Positions 47,300 to 58,947 are shown, counted from the first letter of the stretch. The stretch is DNA of 64,000 nucleotides from Blasia pusilla (GCA_050084515.1 CM114272.1:10354001-10418000); one strand, 5' to 3'. Notes: generated by a model not told the origin, from the sequence alone. Numbers and translations are program-made.

Positions 47300-48340
47300 G
47301 TCTCTGTAAAATGGGTGAGGACGTCAACCTATCCTTGAGCTCCTAAAATGCTCGCTCCTGATCATCTCCCCACAACCACACCTGATCAAGTCTCGTCAAC
47401 AAGATCAAAGACTTTGCGATCGCACTAAAACCCTTGACATACCGTCGATAGAAGTTCGCCACCCAAGAGATGCTCGGACTCGACTCACATCTCAGAGGGC
47501 GTGGAATCTGCACAATAGCCTCTACCTTTCAGGGGTGGTGAACGCCTAACCCACTCGGGTATATGGTGTGTCCCAAGTACTCAATCTGCTCTGAAAGAAT
47601 GCACTTGTCCGGATGTAACTTCAGTCTATGTAATCGCAATCGCCGAAACACCTCCTCCAAGTGTCGCTCATGCTCCTCAACCGTGGAATCAAGATAAGAA
47701 TATCATCTATGTAACATTGTACAAAATCCAAGCCAGCCCGTAATCCTATCCATCACTCTGAAACTCCGCAGCGCGTTCTACAACCCAAATGGTAAGAACC
47801 GCCATCGATACAAGGAATCTCTCCCGAACCGATCTATCCCCTGAATCGTCTTCTCCTCGTCCTCCAACATGATAGGAAGTCGATGATAGCCAAGACGAGA
47901 TCTAAAGCATCAAGATCTTTGCATGCCCTACCGCATCAAAGATCTCTCGAGTAGGCATGGCATACCGATCGACTGCGTGCTTCGGTTGATAGGACGGTAA
48001 TCTCCACACATCCGCCTATCCGCCCAATTGCCATACATATCCCTTCTCTGCCGGCATGATCGGGCGGATGCATACTCCCCATGTGATAACTCCACAAGTC
48101 GTGCCTCCAACAAGTCATGACTCTGCTCGAATCAAGGCTCGCTCCATATCGAATACCTATAGGGTCGATTTTAAAGATCGGCGTATCACTAGCCAACTCA
48201 ATCCGTATCCGGGACCCTTCAGCGCACCCAAGTCTCTCATCAAGGCAAAACAATTGACATGCCCTCTCAGAAACCTATGAACTCGCCGTCGCTCTCCTCC
48301 TATCAACTTGAGACCTATCACAGGCTCCCAAGTCTCCATC
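47300..48340 (-). pseudogene. Reverse transcriptase of the family B element, heavily frameshifted
   Basis: Recognisable pieces in several frames: RFLRGHVNCFAL and DLGALKGPG at the start (48,280-48,190), LVELSHGEYA (about 48,100), DVWRLPSYQP-like template-primer region, and the catalytic CYIDDIL at 47,715-47,695. The thumb and connection region before RNase H is disordered by stops. Identity as Ty3/gypsy RT rests on YIDD, order and flanking domains. Confidence 0.75.
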
Positions 48341-48629
48341 GTGACCTCACTCGGAGAGGACGCAACCTCCGGCTTTGGTTGCTATGTAGCAACCCTAGCC
48401 ACCTCCGCAACAGCCACTCCACTCTGACCTCCTACACCATGCTCCACATCCGAAAAATGAACATGTGCTACTCTAGCCGCCTTCGCACTCTCTGCTCGAA
48501 CGACGTCCCAGGAAGTCCATGGGTGCCTATCTCTCCTCATCTCGCCCCCAGCCAATGCCTGTACAGACCCTGTAGGCAATTGTCCAACTCGTGGGCGTGA
48601 CGGCATGGATGACACTCGCATCCATCTCT

Positions 48630-49610
48630 GCTCAGCCATACCTAGGCTGACTATCCATGTGAGACAGTTGAGGTCCATCGCCTGCCCCAACACCTGTCTC
48701 CGTGATGCCTCAGTCATCCTTGGCACCGCCGTAGTACCGGTAGTGAACCCCATGGCGCGCTCCCGCTCATCTGCTGTAGGCTCCTCCAATACTCCCGTCA
48801 CCTCATCCCAAATCATGCCTGGCCCTCCCTGACGAAAGGCATGGGATGCTGGGAAGCTCACCAACGTAGGTAAGGCAGCTCTCAACTCCCCCACCCTATT
48901 GGCCGTGGCCAACGGTGGTCTATCATCGCGTGTCACCACTTGAGATCGACGCCCTGAGTCCAAAATAGCATCCATTGTGAGATGTGGTGCTCTCTAGACT
49001 CCACTGTAGGCTCGACTCAGTACCTCTGATGGTATCAGGTTCGTCCACCACAGTCGTGGACGATGGGCACGTGACCCAACTCTCGCTGCATCTAACAACA
49101 CAGTAGGTCCCAACTAGGACCTCACCTGATGTACACTCGTCATCACACGTGCACAAGTATCTCCTAACAACGGCACGTTCTCCAAAATGTACGCTGGAGA
49201 ACATATCTGACTCTCCTGCAAGTGTCATACTACTCGCAGCATCTCCCAAAACATCCCTGACCTCGGATCCTGCAATCCAAATCCTCGGCCAGCTAATGAA
49301 TGACCCTGACATGGCCATCCAGCAATCACCAAATGAATGGTGCCAACTCTATCCAGATCTTGCGCCCCCACCAAAGATATGTCGGTGGGTAGTGTATGCT
49401 GGTATCCTCGTATTGCAGATACCGACAACAACTCAGGATACCTCTGGACCAATCTCGCCACGTGACGTAATGATACTCGCCGCGCGGTCTCATCTCTCTC
49501 CACATAAAGGTACTGATGCACCCGTATGCCTTCTGCAATATGGCCGCCAATCCGGTGCTTATCCCTCCAAAGAGATCTAACACCCTAACACCCTCCTCTG
49601 GGCACTGCCA
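48630..49610 (-). pseudogene. C5 cytosine DNA methyltransferase domain in retroelement pol, DNMT3-like, canonical motif order
   Basis: It lies between protease and RT. Motif I, the SAM site: VRVLDLFGGISTGL (49,577-49,548). After one frameshift a single frame holds the rest: YLYVERDETAR (motif II-like); IAGWPCQGHSLAGRG, motif IV with the catalytic Cys at 49,311-49,309; AYILENVPLLGDT, motif VI (ENV at 49,182-49,174); AHRPRLWWTNL, motif VIII-like (about 49,068-49,037); a target-recognition-sized interval; then ERERAMGFTTGTT (IX-like) and RRQVLGQAMDLNCLTWIVSL (X, from 48,702). Motif VIII resembles AHRARYFWGN of DNMT3 enzymes, and the order is unpermuted, unlike plant DRM. Three in-frame stops (about 49,227, 49,117 and 49,000) and the frameshift disable this copy. 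The motif X Asn is Gln. Confidence 0.88.
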
Positions 49611-49949
49611 CACAACAGGTGTGGTATCTAGTGGGGTCATCGTCTCCACTCCAAGAGCCCGATCGCCACGTGACTCTCGCTGCTCTGGGATAAAAACATG
49701 ACTCCACGCCTGCCTCACGAAGTCGTCGGCACTCCTCTGTAGCTCTCGAGTCGTACCCCATAATGGTGAAGAGGCATCGCTAACATGGGAAGAGACACCC
49801 GTCATGGCCTGTCTCTCCGTGGGACTATCCGCCATCTTGGGACATCCTCCGCATGTCGTTCCCCTCCAACAACTCTCTTGGCCAACTAACACTACCGTGA
49901 AAGCCGCCAACGTGGTCGCAGACTCGCCTCGTGATCGACCACCTCGCCA

Positions 49950-50345
49950 TAAAGCTCGCACGGTAATCGACTCATCCGACCGACACCTGACCGCCATCCT
50001 GGCCGATAAGCAACGGTCTCCACCCAGAAGTCAAGGATGAATCCTAGGGGATATAACACTGTACTCCCCACCAACACATCGTATGACTCATCTGGTGTCG
50101 TAACGCACGCTTGCGTGCGCACCATAACACTATCCGTCGATGCTCTGGCTGGACTCTGACAACAATCTCCTGTCGAGTCATATACAGAGTGGTTGATACG
50201 CCCCCAATGGAGGTCTGTATCTGGAAGGGACAAGGCTCAATGTCGGCCTTCCGTAACCCCAACGCTAAACACGCCGCCTTCCCTAACATCAAGGGTTGCG
50301 CTCCCGAATCAAGTAAGACGCGGCTGGTGGTATATCTTGTCCCGT
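49950..50345 (-). pseudogene. Aspartic protease of the family B element
   Basis: RVLLDSGAQPLMLGK gives the DSGA active site (50,310-50,302). It is followed by ACLALGL, TSIGGVSTTLYMTRQEIVV and, after a shift, YDVLVGSTVLYPLGFILDF, the flap and second half of a retropepsin. A Cys/Arg/Ala-rich linker leads into the methyltransferase domain. Frameshifts separate it from upstream Gag. Confidence 0.75.
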
Positions 50346-51076
50346 CGGACTAACCAAGCGAAATACTCGGCTCGGTTATCCAATAACACTACTCCAGTTG
50401 TCACCATTGCTCGTTCTATGGCCGGTCGAGCTGGCATATCTACCAACTTCGCCGCCGCCGCCACATGCCATGACTCTGTGGGGAACGTCCCAAGCATCGG
50501 CTCTGAGGGCAAGTCCACCACCTCCTCAACTACCTCTGAACAAGAAGCAGTCATCTCTCCACGCTCACACATCGTGGCGGCCAACCGGAACACCTCAGCT
50601 GGTCCAACTCCCAACGTCGCCAACTCTAAGGCGGAAAATAGCGGAGTCTGACTCACTCTAGTGGCCACCTCCAACACTATAGTCGACACTGACTCCACTC
50701 GAGCCGGCATAGGAGTTGTCACTCCAACTCCTCGTGACGTTGACGAGGTGCCGAATCAGAGGCACCGCTGGTCATCGAGGCACCATCGATGGTGTGTGTA
50801 GTGCCTCCGACAATGTGAACGACTGTGGAACCCTGGCCTGCCGCCCGTCGGTCCCCTCTGGTGGGTCAATCTCAACTCCACCTCTCGATGGCTCGGTGCC
50901 TCTCGCAACACCCTGAGTCACCACTGCAGCTGCCTCAACCTGGGCTGCACTACACATGAATCCCATATCGAGAGATCTCACCGGGTCAGGGTAAGAGGTA
51001 GAGACGAGTCACACTAGCCGCCGCAGACTCCGTGCCTTCCTAAGCCGCATCATCGTCATGGCAAAGCAATCCTCAT
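50346..51076 (-). pseudogene. Gag-protease linker of the family B element
   Basis: Open stretches on the minus strand (50,981-50,772 and 50,722-50,309) are Ala-, Val- and Glu-rich without a known domain (PAEVFRLAATMCERGEM, SEVVEEVVDLPSEP). They connect the Gag zinc-knuckle region, now displaced beyond the nested family A element, with the protease. Function unknown. Confidence 0.5.
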
Positions 51077-52077
51077 TGTCGCGCCCTACTCTCCTTGAAC
51101 GTCAATCTTTAGTGTTGCGGAAGCGTGCGTTCGATGAAGTCACGAACTCATCGCCGATCTGCACCCAAACACGCACTCTCGTTAGTCGGGTTTGGCCAAC
51201 CGGCGTTCCAACCCACCGAGTCCTAAACTCGGCATCTCATCAAGCTCAACCTTCCTTAGTTCCTAGCTCCCAACACATGGCAAGTCCTTCAAGACTTGGA
51301 ACAGACTTCTGGTTAGTCCAGGGATCTCAAACGGCACTTGCACGCCTAGCGATCCCAAGCATTCAACGGTCCTCGTGTGAGTTCCGAACCGAGACCCAAG
51401 TAATTGAGTCGCGGCGTGAAATCCAAGAGGGATGTCTAAAATCGCCTCAATGGACTTGGTGCAGGTTTTCCAACCCAACGCCCAAACTCGCGTTTTGTTC
51501 CATGCCCTTGAGTCGCCCCGCGGCGCCCAAAGTGGGGTTTGGGTTCCAAGCACTCTCGGAGACCTTCCCCCTTACTAGTACTTCTCGGGTTCTCCAATAA
51601 CCCCTCCCCTTTGGGAAAAGAGGTTTGGGCCCTTCATTGTGGCCCTCAACCCGACTCCACTTACAGTCGTTTTCGGGTCGTATCTCGGCCGCTGCTTATG
51701 CGTTTGCAGCAATCTTTAGTGCGTTTGAACCGGCTCTCCATAAGCTTTCCAACGCACTCTTATTTGCTCCAAACGCATCTCAGCGCTAAAAGTTATGGCC
51801 ATAAATACAGTCGGAAACTCTCAAACGCAAGTGGCGTTCCAAGTCCGGATCTTTCCTTTGGCAACCCACTTCCTAGACTCGACTTCTTTCAAGTCTCATT
51901 CCGCGTTTGGTCCAGGTTTCCGAGTCGCGACCATCACATCTGAAACGTGACTTCTCGCTCGCGTCTCATCTCTTGTCTCCTCTTTGAGACAACTCCAACG
52001 CAATAAACCATCTTAGCGTGAGCCGCTAATGTTCCGATGTTCCGCTTGGCACTTGTTTGGTCATGAGGGTCGCGACA
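51077..52077 (-). repeat. 3' LTR of the nested family A element
   Basis: 1,001 bp, plus-strand TGTCGCGCCCTACTCTCC to GGGTCGCGACA. On its right, minus AAAAGAGGGGTGAG is the purine tract. Confidence 0.92.
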
Positions 52078-52768
52078 CTCACCCCTCTTTTAGAGGTTGA
52101 TGCCCTCATCAACGCAAACCTTTATTATGTCAAGTCTCCTGGGCAGCCTACCCCTTGACATTGAATTGCGTTCTGGTGGCTAACCCGCAATTCCTCTTAG
52201 TCTCTAGTTGTCGCTTTGCCCCACTTAGAATTATTAGCCTCTCATCTTCGATAAGCCTGGACTAGTTCCAAGGAACTAACCTATCAAATAAGCTAACTAA
52301 GTGTGCAACCTTAGACTCTTTCGACTCATTACTGTAAACATCACACCTGTTTACCTGGTCCACAAATCGTACTACTATTGGATCGCTCTCGTATTCGACT
52401 TAGGCGCGTCACTAAGTTTACTTATGTGGCCACAAGTAAGATCACCCCAAGCCCCAAGACAGACTTCATCTGCCCCGCCGACGCTAGGGCAAGCCCGAGT
52501 GTAATCCAACACAAGGTCCTGTTCTAGGTGCTTATCCACATACGAGCTCTCACCTCAAATACTCCTTGTCTGTCCTCTTGTCGTACATTCTAAGTCTATG
52601 ATGAACGACTCATAGCCATGCACTACCACAGACAAATTGCAATCAACACTGGTATCGAATCTCCAAATCCATACACTCCTTTATTGCAACACTAGCATAT
52701 TCTAGTTACAACGGCCTTCGGCCCAAGATTCCAGTGATTACAAGTCATGTCTCTAGCTTCTCCTCATA

Positions 52769-53506
52769 CTAACGTATGTGCTTCGCTTGTGTTCGCTTGA
52801 AGTCACACAACAACTCTTGCACGTGTTCCAAATCCGCCTCCGCAATCCAAGTCGCCTCCTTCACATGGTAGCCCTTCCATTTTACCAAGTATTCATACTT
52901 GTTGGCCCGACGCCTCGAACGTAAGATGGTCTCGACCTCGAACTCCGGCTCCTCATTTACGATGACCGGGTGCGGTCTCACCACCTGTCTCCGCTCGAAA
53001 CGTCCATTATCTTGAAGGTATTTCTTCAATAATGACACATGAAAGGTCGGGTGAATCTTGAACTCGTCCGGCAGTCTCAACGTATACACATCCTCAAACG
53101 GGTTTGCCACAATCACATACGGTCCAGCATACTTGGCAGACAGCTTCGTAGACAACTCTTTCGGAAGAGTGAGATTCTTCACACTCAACCACACTTGTTC
53201 TCCGACTTGGAATCGTACTTGGCGCCGACTCTTGTTAGCATGCTTCACGTACCTCATTTGAGCCTTTGCAAGACTTCGCCTCGCGCTCACTTCTCGTTCT
53301 CGCATCTCTACCAACAAACTTTCTACCGTCGCTTGTCGTGTTCGTGCCAATGTAGTACCCTTCGAAAGGGCTAGATCAAGAGGCCCTTCGGCTCGTCCAT
53401 TTGCCAGGAGAAACGGAGATTCTCTGTTTGCGAATCTTGGTCGAGTTTGTAGCAAGATTCCGCCATGCTCACCACTTGACCCAATCGCGTTGATCAACAC
53501 CGACAT
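52769..53506 (-). pseudogene. Integrase C-terminal part with an intact chromodomain (nested family A)
   Basis: A 245-codon open frame: the end of the integrase core (LLANGRAEGPLDLALSKG), a basic linker, QVWLSVKNLTLPKELSTKL, the GPY-like YAGPYVIVANPF and FKIHPTFHVSLLKKYL. A complete chromodomain follows (52,951-52,772) with FEVETILRSRRRA, EYLVKWKGYHVKEATWIAEA. The aromatic-cage-type positions (Y, W, W) are visible. Chromodomains of this kind guide integration into heterochromatin. Confidence 0.88.
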
Positions 53507-54330
53507 AATTCCTCAAATCTTGATTCACGATAGAGTTTACCTTTTCATCTGTCCATCCGTCGTGGGTGGAAAGCCGTCTTGAAACTCAACTTGGTCTTAA
53601 ACCTTCGAACAAGTGCTTCGAAAGCATGGTAAACTTTGGATCCCGATCTGAAACAATGCTCCTCTCGAAAACCATGAGCACGCCACCGGCTATCGAGGAA
53701 TAGTTGCGCGTCATTATACGCCGTTCGGAATCCACCGTCGACACGAATCTCGCCAACTTGCTAAACCAATCAACAATCACAAGTATAGCGTTGTATCCCC
53801 AGATTCGGAAGACTCGTGATGAAATCCATACTCACACTTTGCAAGGGTCCTTCGGGATCGGCAAGGGATGCAGCAAGCCTTGTTTCTTATCATAAGAGAC
53901 TCTATTTGCTTGGCAGTCACAGGTCTTCACATATTGAGCAACATCCTCCTTCATGTTGGGCCAAAAGAACCGCTTTGAGAGCGGCTAGCGTGAGATTTCT
54001 CTCCTTTATGTCCCGCCAAGGGTCCGCGTGACATTGGCCTAACACCTTGGTTCGCATTCTCGCCTTGCCCTACATAGATCCTACTATGTTTGAACCTTAG
54101 TAAACCGTGCCTCAAACTTATGTTGGCCACCTTCTCACCCCCGCTTCAACTTCCTCGGTATTCCCCGCTTGAGCATCCTTCATATATCCTTCACGAATCC
54201 TTCTCTCCAGATCTGTTTCCTTAGGGAACATTGCTCTCAAGACTGTGGTCGTCGATGGCATGTGTTCCTCCTTGCGACTTAACGCATTTGGAATCACATT
54301 ATCTTTACGGCTTGTGGATCAACTCTACAT
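53507..54330 (-). pseudogene. Integrase core of the nested family A element
   Basis: Readable pieces are VDWFSKLARFVSTVDS and VSDRDPKFTM (53,780-53,586), and a zinc-region trace near 53,900-54,010 (CDCQANR-like, FFWPNMKEDVAQYVKTC across frames). It contains several frameshifts. Confidence 0.7.
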
Positions 54331-54346
54331 CCATCGCGCCAAGGTA

Positions 54347-55300
54347 TCATGCCACCGCAGCTTGATTTTTCGGTGTCACTCGATCCTGGGTCTCAAAATA
54401 CTTGAGTGATATATTATCGGTGAATACTCGAGTCTGTGGAGCCCTAGATAATGCCGCCACTTCCTCAAGCAATGTACCACCGCGAACAACTCTTTTCGTG
54501 AGTAGGCCATCTCCTTTTAGTGTCGCTAAGCTTCTTGCTCTCATATGCCACCGGTCTCCTTCTTGCACCAACATTCCTGCAACGCGAAATCACTAGCATC
54601 GGTATGCACTTGAACGGTTTGTCAAACTCCGGCAGCTTTAACACTTTGGTTCTGCGATAGAATCGCTTCACTCGGTTGAATGCCTCATTAACTTCCTGGG
54701 TCCAAGTCGTGTTGGCAAACTTTGCCGCCCAATCCGTGAGAGGTCTCACAATTCGAAAAGTTTTTTACATAAGTACGGTAAAATTGCACCGCACCTATGA
54801 ACCTCCTCATCCCCTTTACACTGGATGGGGGTTCCCACTCGGAAATCGCTTTTACCTTTTCCATGTCTGGACTGACGCCATCTGCACTGACCACGTGACC
54901 CAAGAATTTGATCTTACTCAAACCAAATTCGCTCTTCTCTACATTCGCATACAGCTGATTTGCCCTTAGCTTAGACAAGACCGCTCTCACATGTCGAACG
55001 TGCTCCTCTAGTGACTTCGAATAGATAAGTATATCATCGATATAGATGATAACATACTCATCCATTTCCTTGTGAAAAATGGAGTTCATCAATGTGGTGA
55101 ACGTCGGAGGCGCGTTACATAGACCGAAAGGCATCACTACAAACTCAAAGGAATCAGATCTCGCCCCGTCACGTAGATCTTCTCCACATCCGCCTCGGCA
55201 ATCCGAATCTGGTAATATCGACTTCAAGTCAATCCTACTGAAATATCTCTTTGCCCGACCTATCAAAGAGATCATCTATCCTTGAAGAGGATAATTGTTC
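54347..55300 (-). pseudogene. RT and RNase H of the nested family A element
   Basis: The RT frame 55,275-54,688 carries [58 protein letters not shown] and GMRRFIGAVQFYRTYVKNF. RNase H follows with a shift: PMLVISRCRN, RRWPTHEK and RVFTDNISLKYFETQ. All are typical chromovirus motifs. The upstream RT start (VFPRGYN-like, [13 protein letters not shown]) is in 55,300-55,520. Confidence 0.85.
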
Positions 55301-55588
55301 GAACCGTCACTTTGTTCGGTGCACGGTAATCAACACTGACCTCATCTTTCCATCCTTCTTCTTTACAAAGAGAACAGGTGCTCCATAAGGTGACTTGCTA
55401 GTCCTTTTCCAAGAGCTCACTTAACTGCTTTTTCAACTCAAGAAGTTCCTCCTGATTCAACCTATATGGTGCTTTTGAAGGCGGTTGGGAACCGGGTATG
55501 ATCTCTATCTTATGATCTACGGCTCTATGCGGCGGCAATTCAGTCGGAAGCTCATTTGTCAAGACATCCTCAAACTCTGGACCACTTC

Positions 55589-56454
55589 CTAGAGTGGTTC
55601 GGGATTCCCTGAGACAGCGTCCTGATCTCTGCGTATACTGCTTGTAGCCTCCTCCACTTGTCTCATCAAGCAGAGAAATCCATCCTCCAACTCAGTCATG
55701 CTCCTCCTTGTGATCGAGTTCACCAACTCCATCTTCGCTGGAACCTCACGGACCAACCGCACCTGTAACCGTTTGCCTTTTAGCAAGACGCTCAACCTCA
55801 ATGGTCGGCGTCTTAACTCCACCTCATACGCATCTAGGAATGTATTCCCAAAACTCCGTCAATGCCGTCCATTTCGCATACAGTGAAATTCTCCTTCAAC
55901 TCGAATACCCCGCATCCTACTGTCAAACCCAAGACCAAATCAGAAGTCCGATGAGACTTGCCTCCTGCAAATCCCACTCGAATGGGCTCGTCCGCCTTAG
56001 AGGTAGACAGCCCCAGTTCCTTCACGATTCTCGGGCTTAGGAAGGAGTGCGAAGCACCTGTATCCACGAGCAACAACACATCGCGATCAGCAATCTTGGA
56101 TCTTAGGTACACCAAATTGTGCGTCCTCTTGGTGACTTGAAGGGACGTCTCCATATCGCCCGCCAACAGATGCTTAGCAGCAAATGCAATCATACTCCCA
56201 TTACTAACCTTCGGTTTCGAACACCCTTTCGACACGTGCCCCGGTTCGCCACGGTTGTAGCATACGACCTTGCCGTTCCTCGTCTTGAGTGTTGTCCTCC
56301 TTTTGGCCGCATGAAGTTCCACTTGTTTTTTTGCTGCCGGGGCGACGACTCTCCTGGTTCGTCTGGCCCCACTCCAGCCTCTTTTGAACGCCTCCTTATT
56401 TTTCGACTTCTTGAAAAAACTTTTGACTCGAAGGGTTTTCGGTTTGGACCTCAT
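55589..56454 (-). pseudogene. Zinc knuckle and protease of the nested family A element
   Basis: The 206-codon frame 56,454-55,834 has a knuckle CYNRGEPGHVSKGC, whose second Cys is replaced by Arg. It also has an intact protease: [37 protein letters not shown], and [14 protein letters not shown]. It continues after a shift into 55,822-55,589 ([15 protein letters not shown]). Confidence 0.8.
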
Positions 56455-56460
56455 CGTCCC

Positions 56461-57370
56461 CTAATCCGCTCCGCTAGCTTCGAGAAGGTCGCGAGTCTCT
56501 GGCAACGTCGGCATTCGGTAAAGGGCCTTCTCGGCGCTCGGCTTGAGTCCACTAATGAAGATAGCCTTCTTGGCGTGATCATCCATCTTCGGACTAGAAG
56601 TCGGTTTCGCACTAAACTCCCTCACATACGCGCTTAAGGAACCACTCTGCCGCATCCACGACGCATTCCACCGTGTCACGCAACCCTTGGTACTCCGGAG
56701 TGAACCGATCCCCAATCAACTCCTTGAACTCCTCCCAACTCGAGAGGTGACTCACCGCCCGAGATATTCCTCTCGTTGAGCGGTCCACCATTGCAGAGCA
56801 TGATCCTTATGAAAGTAACGGCTACCGTCACCTTGTCTCGCTTTCGCGACCTTGCGCCTCGAAATGCAGATTCGATTCCGTAAGGAAATCCTTCACTTTC
56901 ATGGCGCCCCACTCCGGTAAATGGCGTGGTAAGGGTTCGTCTTGCGAGCTTTTGCCCGCACGGGTTTCGAGTGGCCTCTAACTCCGCAATCCGCTTGCTT
57001 TCTTTGGGACATCTGCTCCACCAACACCTTCAACAAGTCCAACGCCTGGCTCGACTCCGTCCTTTCCCTCGAGTTTGGGCCCACGGCCTCGCGGAAGGAG
57101 TCGCCACTGGGGCGTCCTCACGGCTGGCGTTCAGCTCTTGAGAGTCTCCGACTCCTCTATAGCTTCACGGTCCGGCATTGGTTCCTCTCTTGGTTCACGC
57201 CGCTTGATTCGGCGCTTCTTGGGTTGTTCTCCTTGATCGCCATCTCCAAGCCAACTCACTCAGATCTCCTCCTCGTTTCTTGCGTCCCTCCTCGGCGTCG
57301 AGTCAGCCGCTACCTTGAAATTTCCCAGCGTCCGGCTGATCCCACGACCCCAAGTTCTCGCTCACCAAGG
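56461..57370 (-). pseudogene. Gag of the nested family A element, frameshifted
   Basis: Pieces on the minus strand: SSQALDLLKVLVEQMSQRKQ (about 57,040), a HALQWWTAQREE-like core in another frame (about 56,790-56,830), and RQSGSLSAYVREFSAKPTSS with KKAIFISGLKPSAEKALYR (56,715-56,461). The layout matches Ty3/gypsy Gag. Confidence 0.7.
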
Positions 57371-57387
57371 ATAAGCTCGATACCACT

Positions 57388-57581
57388 TGTCGCGCCCCTA
57401 CTCTCCTTGAGCGTCAATCTTTAGTGTTTGGAGCGTGCGTTGATGAGTCGAACTCATCGCGATCGCACCCAAACCCGACTAACGAGTGCGTGTTTGGGTG
57501 CAGGTCGCGATGAGTTCGTGACTCATCAACGCACGCTCGCAACACCAAAGATTGACGTTCAAGGAGAGTAGGGCGCCGACA
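57388..57581. repeat. Inverted duplication of the family A LTR U5 end
   Basis: 57,388-57,474 (TGTCGCGCCCCTACTCTCC... to CACCCAAAC) and 57,495-57,581 are imperfect inverted copies of the same LTR terminus, about 20 bp apart. The left arm abuts the primer site of the nested element; the right arm is a plus-oriented U5 end (GGAGAGTAGGGCGCCGACA). The rest of the 5' LTR is missing. Confidence 0.88.
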
Positions 57582-57599
57582 TCCGCCTCCAACTAATCG

Positions 57600-58947
57600 A
57601 TGCGTGAGAGAAGTGCCGCTCGGTGCTCTGCTCCATCTCCTCCTGGCCTGGTGGTGGTCCTCTACCACCACGCCCAGGAAGAACTCCCCGACCTCCTCAA
57701 GGACGACCGCCCCAGGCCCTCGGCCTACCTCGACGTGCCCCTCGCCGAGGGTCAAAACATCTATCCCTAGTGTGACCATATCGCGGGCAATGGTCACACT
57801 GGTGCGTGGTGGGGCCATCCTCTGTGGGCTCTGAGCAATCGGAGGCGCCGGTGATCCTCTCCCATGTGGGGCGTCTCTGTGCCTATGGGCCCCTCCACAC
57901 GTCCAACAAGACCACATCGGTCCCTGCTGAGCAACATATGTAGGTGCGGGTCATTGCCTCATAGGCTCACGGTACCCGCCCCGCTCTCTAGGCACACTCG
58001 CCCGCTCCCGTGGTACTGGTGCTCGCTGTGGCACCTGTGGGGTCACCGCCGCTCGTGGACCCGTCGACTCTCGAGAAAATCCAGCGGTCACTACCTGCTC
58101 CTCACTCATGTTGAGCTTAATACGCTCAGACAACTCAAAGACCACCTTCAATGTGGGCTTTGGTGTGTGAATCAGCACCACATCTCGGACTCTCCTCCGT
58201 AGTTCTCGGTCCAGAACCCCGTACCAATACTGGACTGACTGCGCCTCACTCACTCCAAACGTAGCAATGATCAGCCTCCTCATGCGTGTGAATGCCTCTC
58301 TCAGACTCTCACCCGATCGTCGCTGAGAATCCTGTAGACTCTTCAGCTTGTCGGTGCGTACGCCTGGTAGCTCTTCCCCAAGCTGCCGGAAGAACTCCTT
58401 TGTGGGGCTCAAGGGGTGGCCCTCTACCACCAGAGGTCTCTCGCCACATCGCTGTCTCACTGCCCTCCTCTCCATCTAGTCTCCGGGCTGATGGTGTGGG
58501 TCTCTCTCCTCTCACAATCCCATCATATCCCTCGCGACCACTAGTGGACACATACCCTGGAGCCCAATACATCCTCTAGGCATCGATCTCTACTGAGTAT
58601 AGTGATCAAAACTTCATGTAGTCATCCATCGGAGGACCCTCCAAGTGCTGGAACAACCCCTTCCATGCCATGAAAGGGTTGAACCGTATCGGGGTCCGTA
58701 TCTCCTGGAAATCGCACCATGTGTCGAACTCCTGGATGAAATCATCTAAGTCGATGGTGCCCACTGCACCCGAGAAACGACGCATGCCCCGATGGCCCAT
58801 GTTGTCCATCTCCTGCCAAGTACTACTGTCCCTGTCGGTGATCTTGTCACCAGACCCAGTGTCCAGTGATGACGATCCAATCACGGATGGATGTCGAGGG
58901 AGCTCCTCACTGGTAACCCCTCGGTATCTCACTCCACTCCGTGTCAC
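57600..58947 (-). pseudogene. Gag of the family B element
   Basis: From right to left: SGAVGTIDLDDFIQEFDTWC and FMAWKGLFQHLEGPPMDDY (58,947-58,606). Then, in another frame, EFFRQLGEELPGVRTDKLKS, RSGESLREAFTRMRRLI, VQYWYGVLDRELRRRVRD and VVFELSERIKLNM (58,475-57,951), a retroelement Gag core. A knuckle-like CWTCGGAHRHRDAPH (about 57,910) has lost its last Cys. A Gly/Pro/Arg-rich tail runs to the nested insertion. Stops interrupt at about 58,600. Confidence 0.8.

Larger units (their letters stand above)
51077..57581 (-). mobile_element. Family A chromodomain gypsy element nested in family B, rearranged right end
   Basis: A minus-strand element with a normal 3' LTR (51,077-52,077), purine tract and full internal domain order. 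At the right end only the last 90 bp or so of the 5' LTR remain, joined to an inverted copy of the same segment. No target-site duplication is found (left flank CTCAT, right flank TCCGC), consistent with rearrangement after insertion. It splits the family B Gag-to-protease region. Confidence 0.85.

Noticed and set aside
48056-50661. Many plus-strand ORFs of 60-150 codons
   Set aside because: They are antisense shadows of the minus-strand family B pol, whose domains are recognisable in order.
57600-57950. Host zinc-finger gene (CWTCGG... run)
   Set aside because: Strand, order and continuity with the family B Gag core show it is the Gag knuckle region with a lost last ligand.
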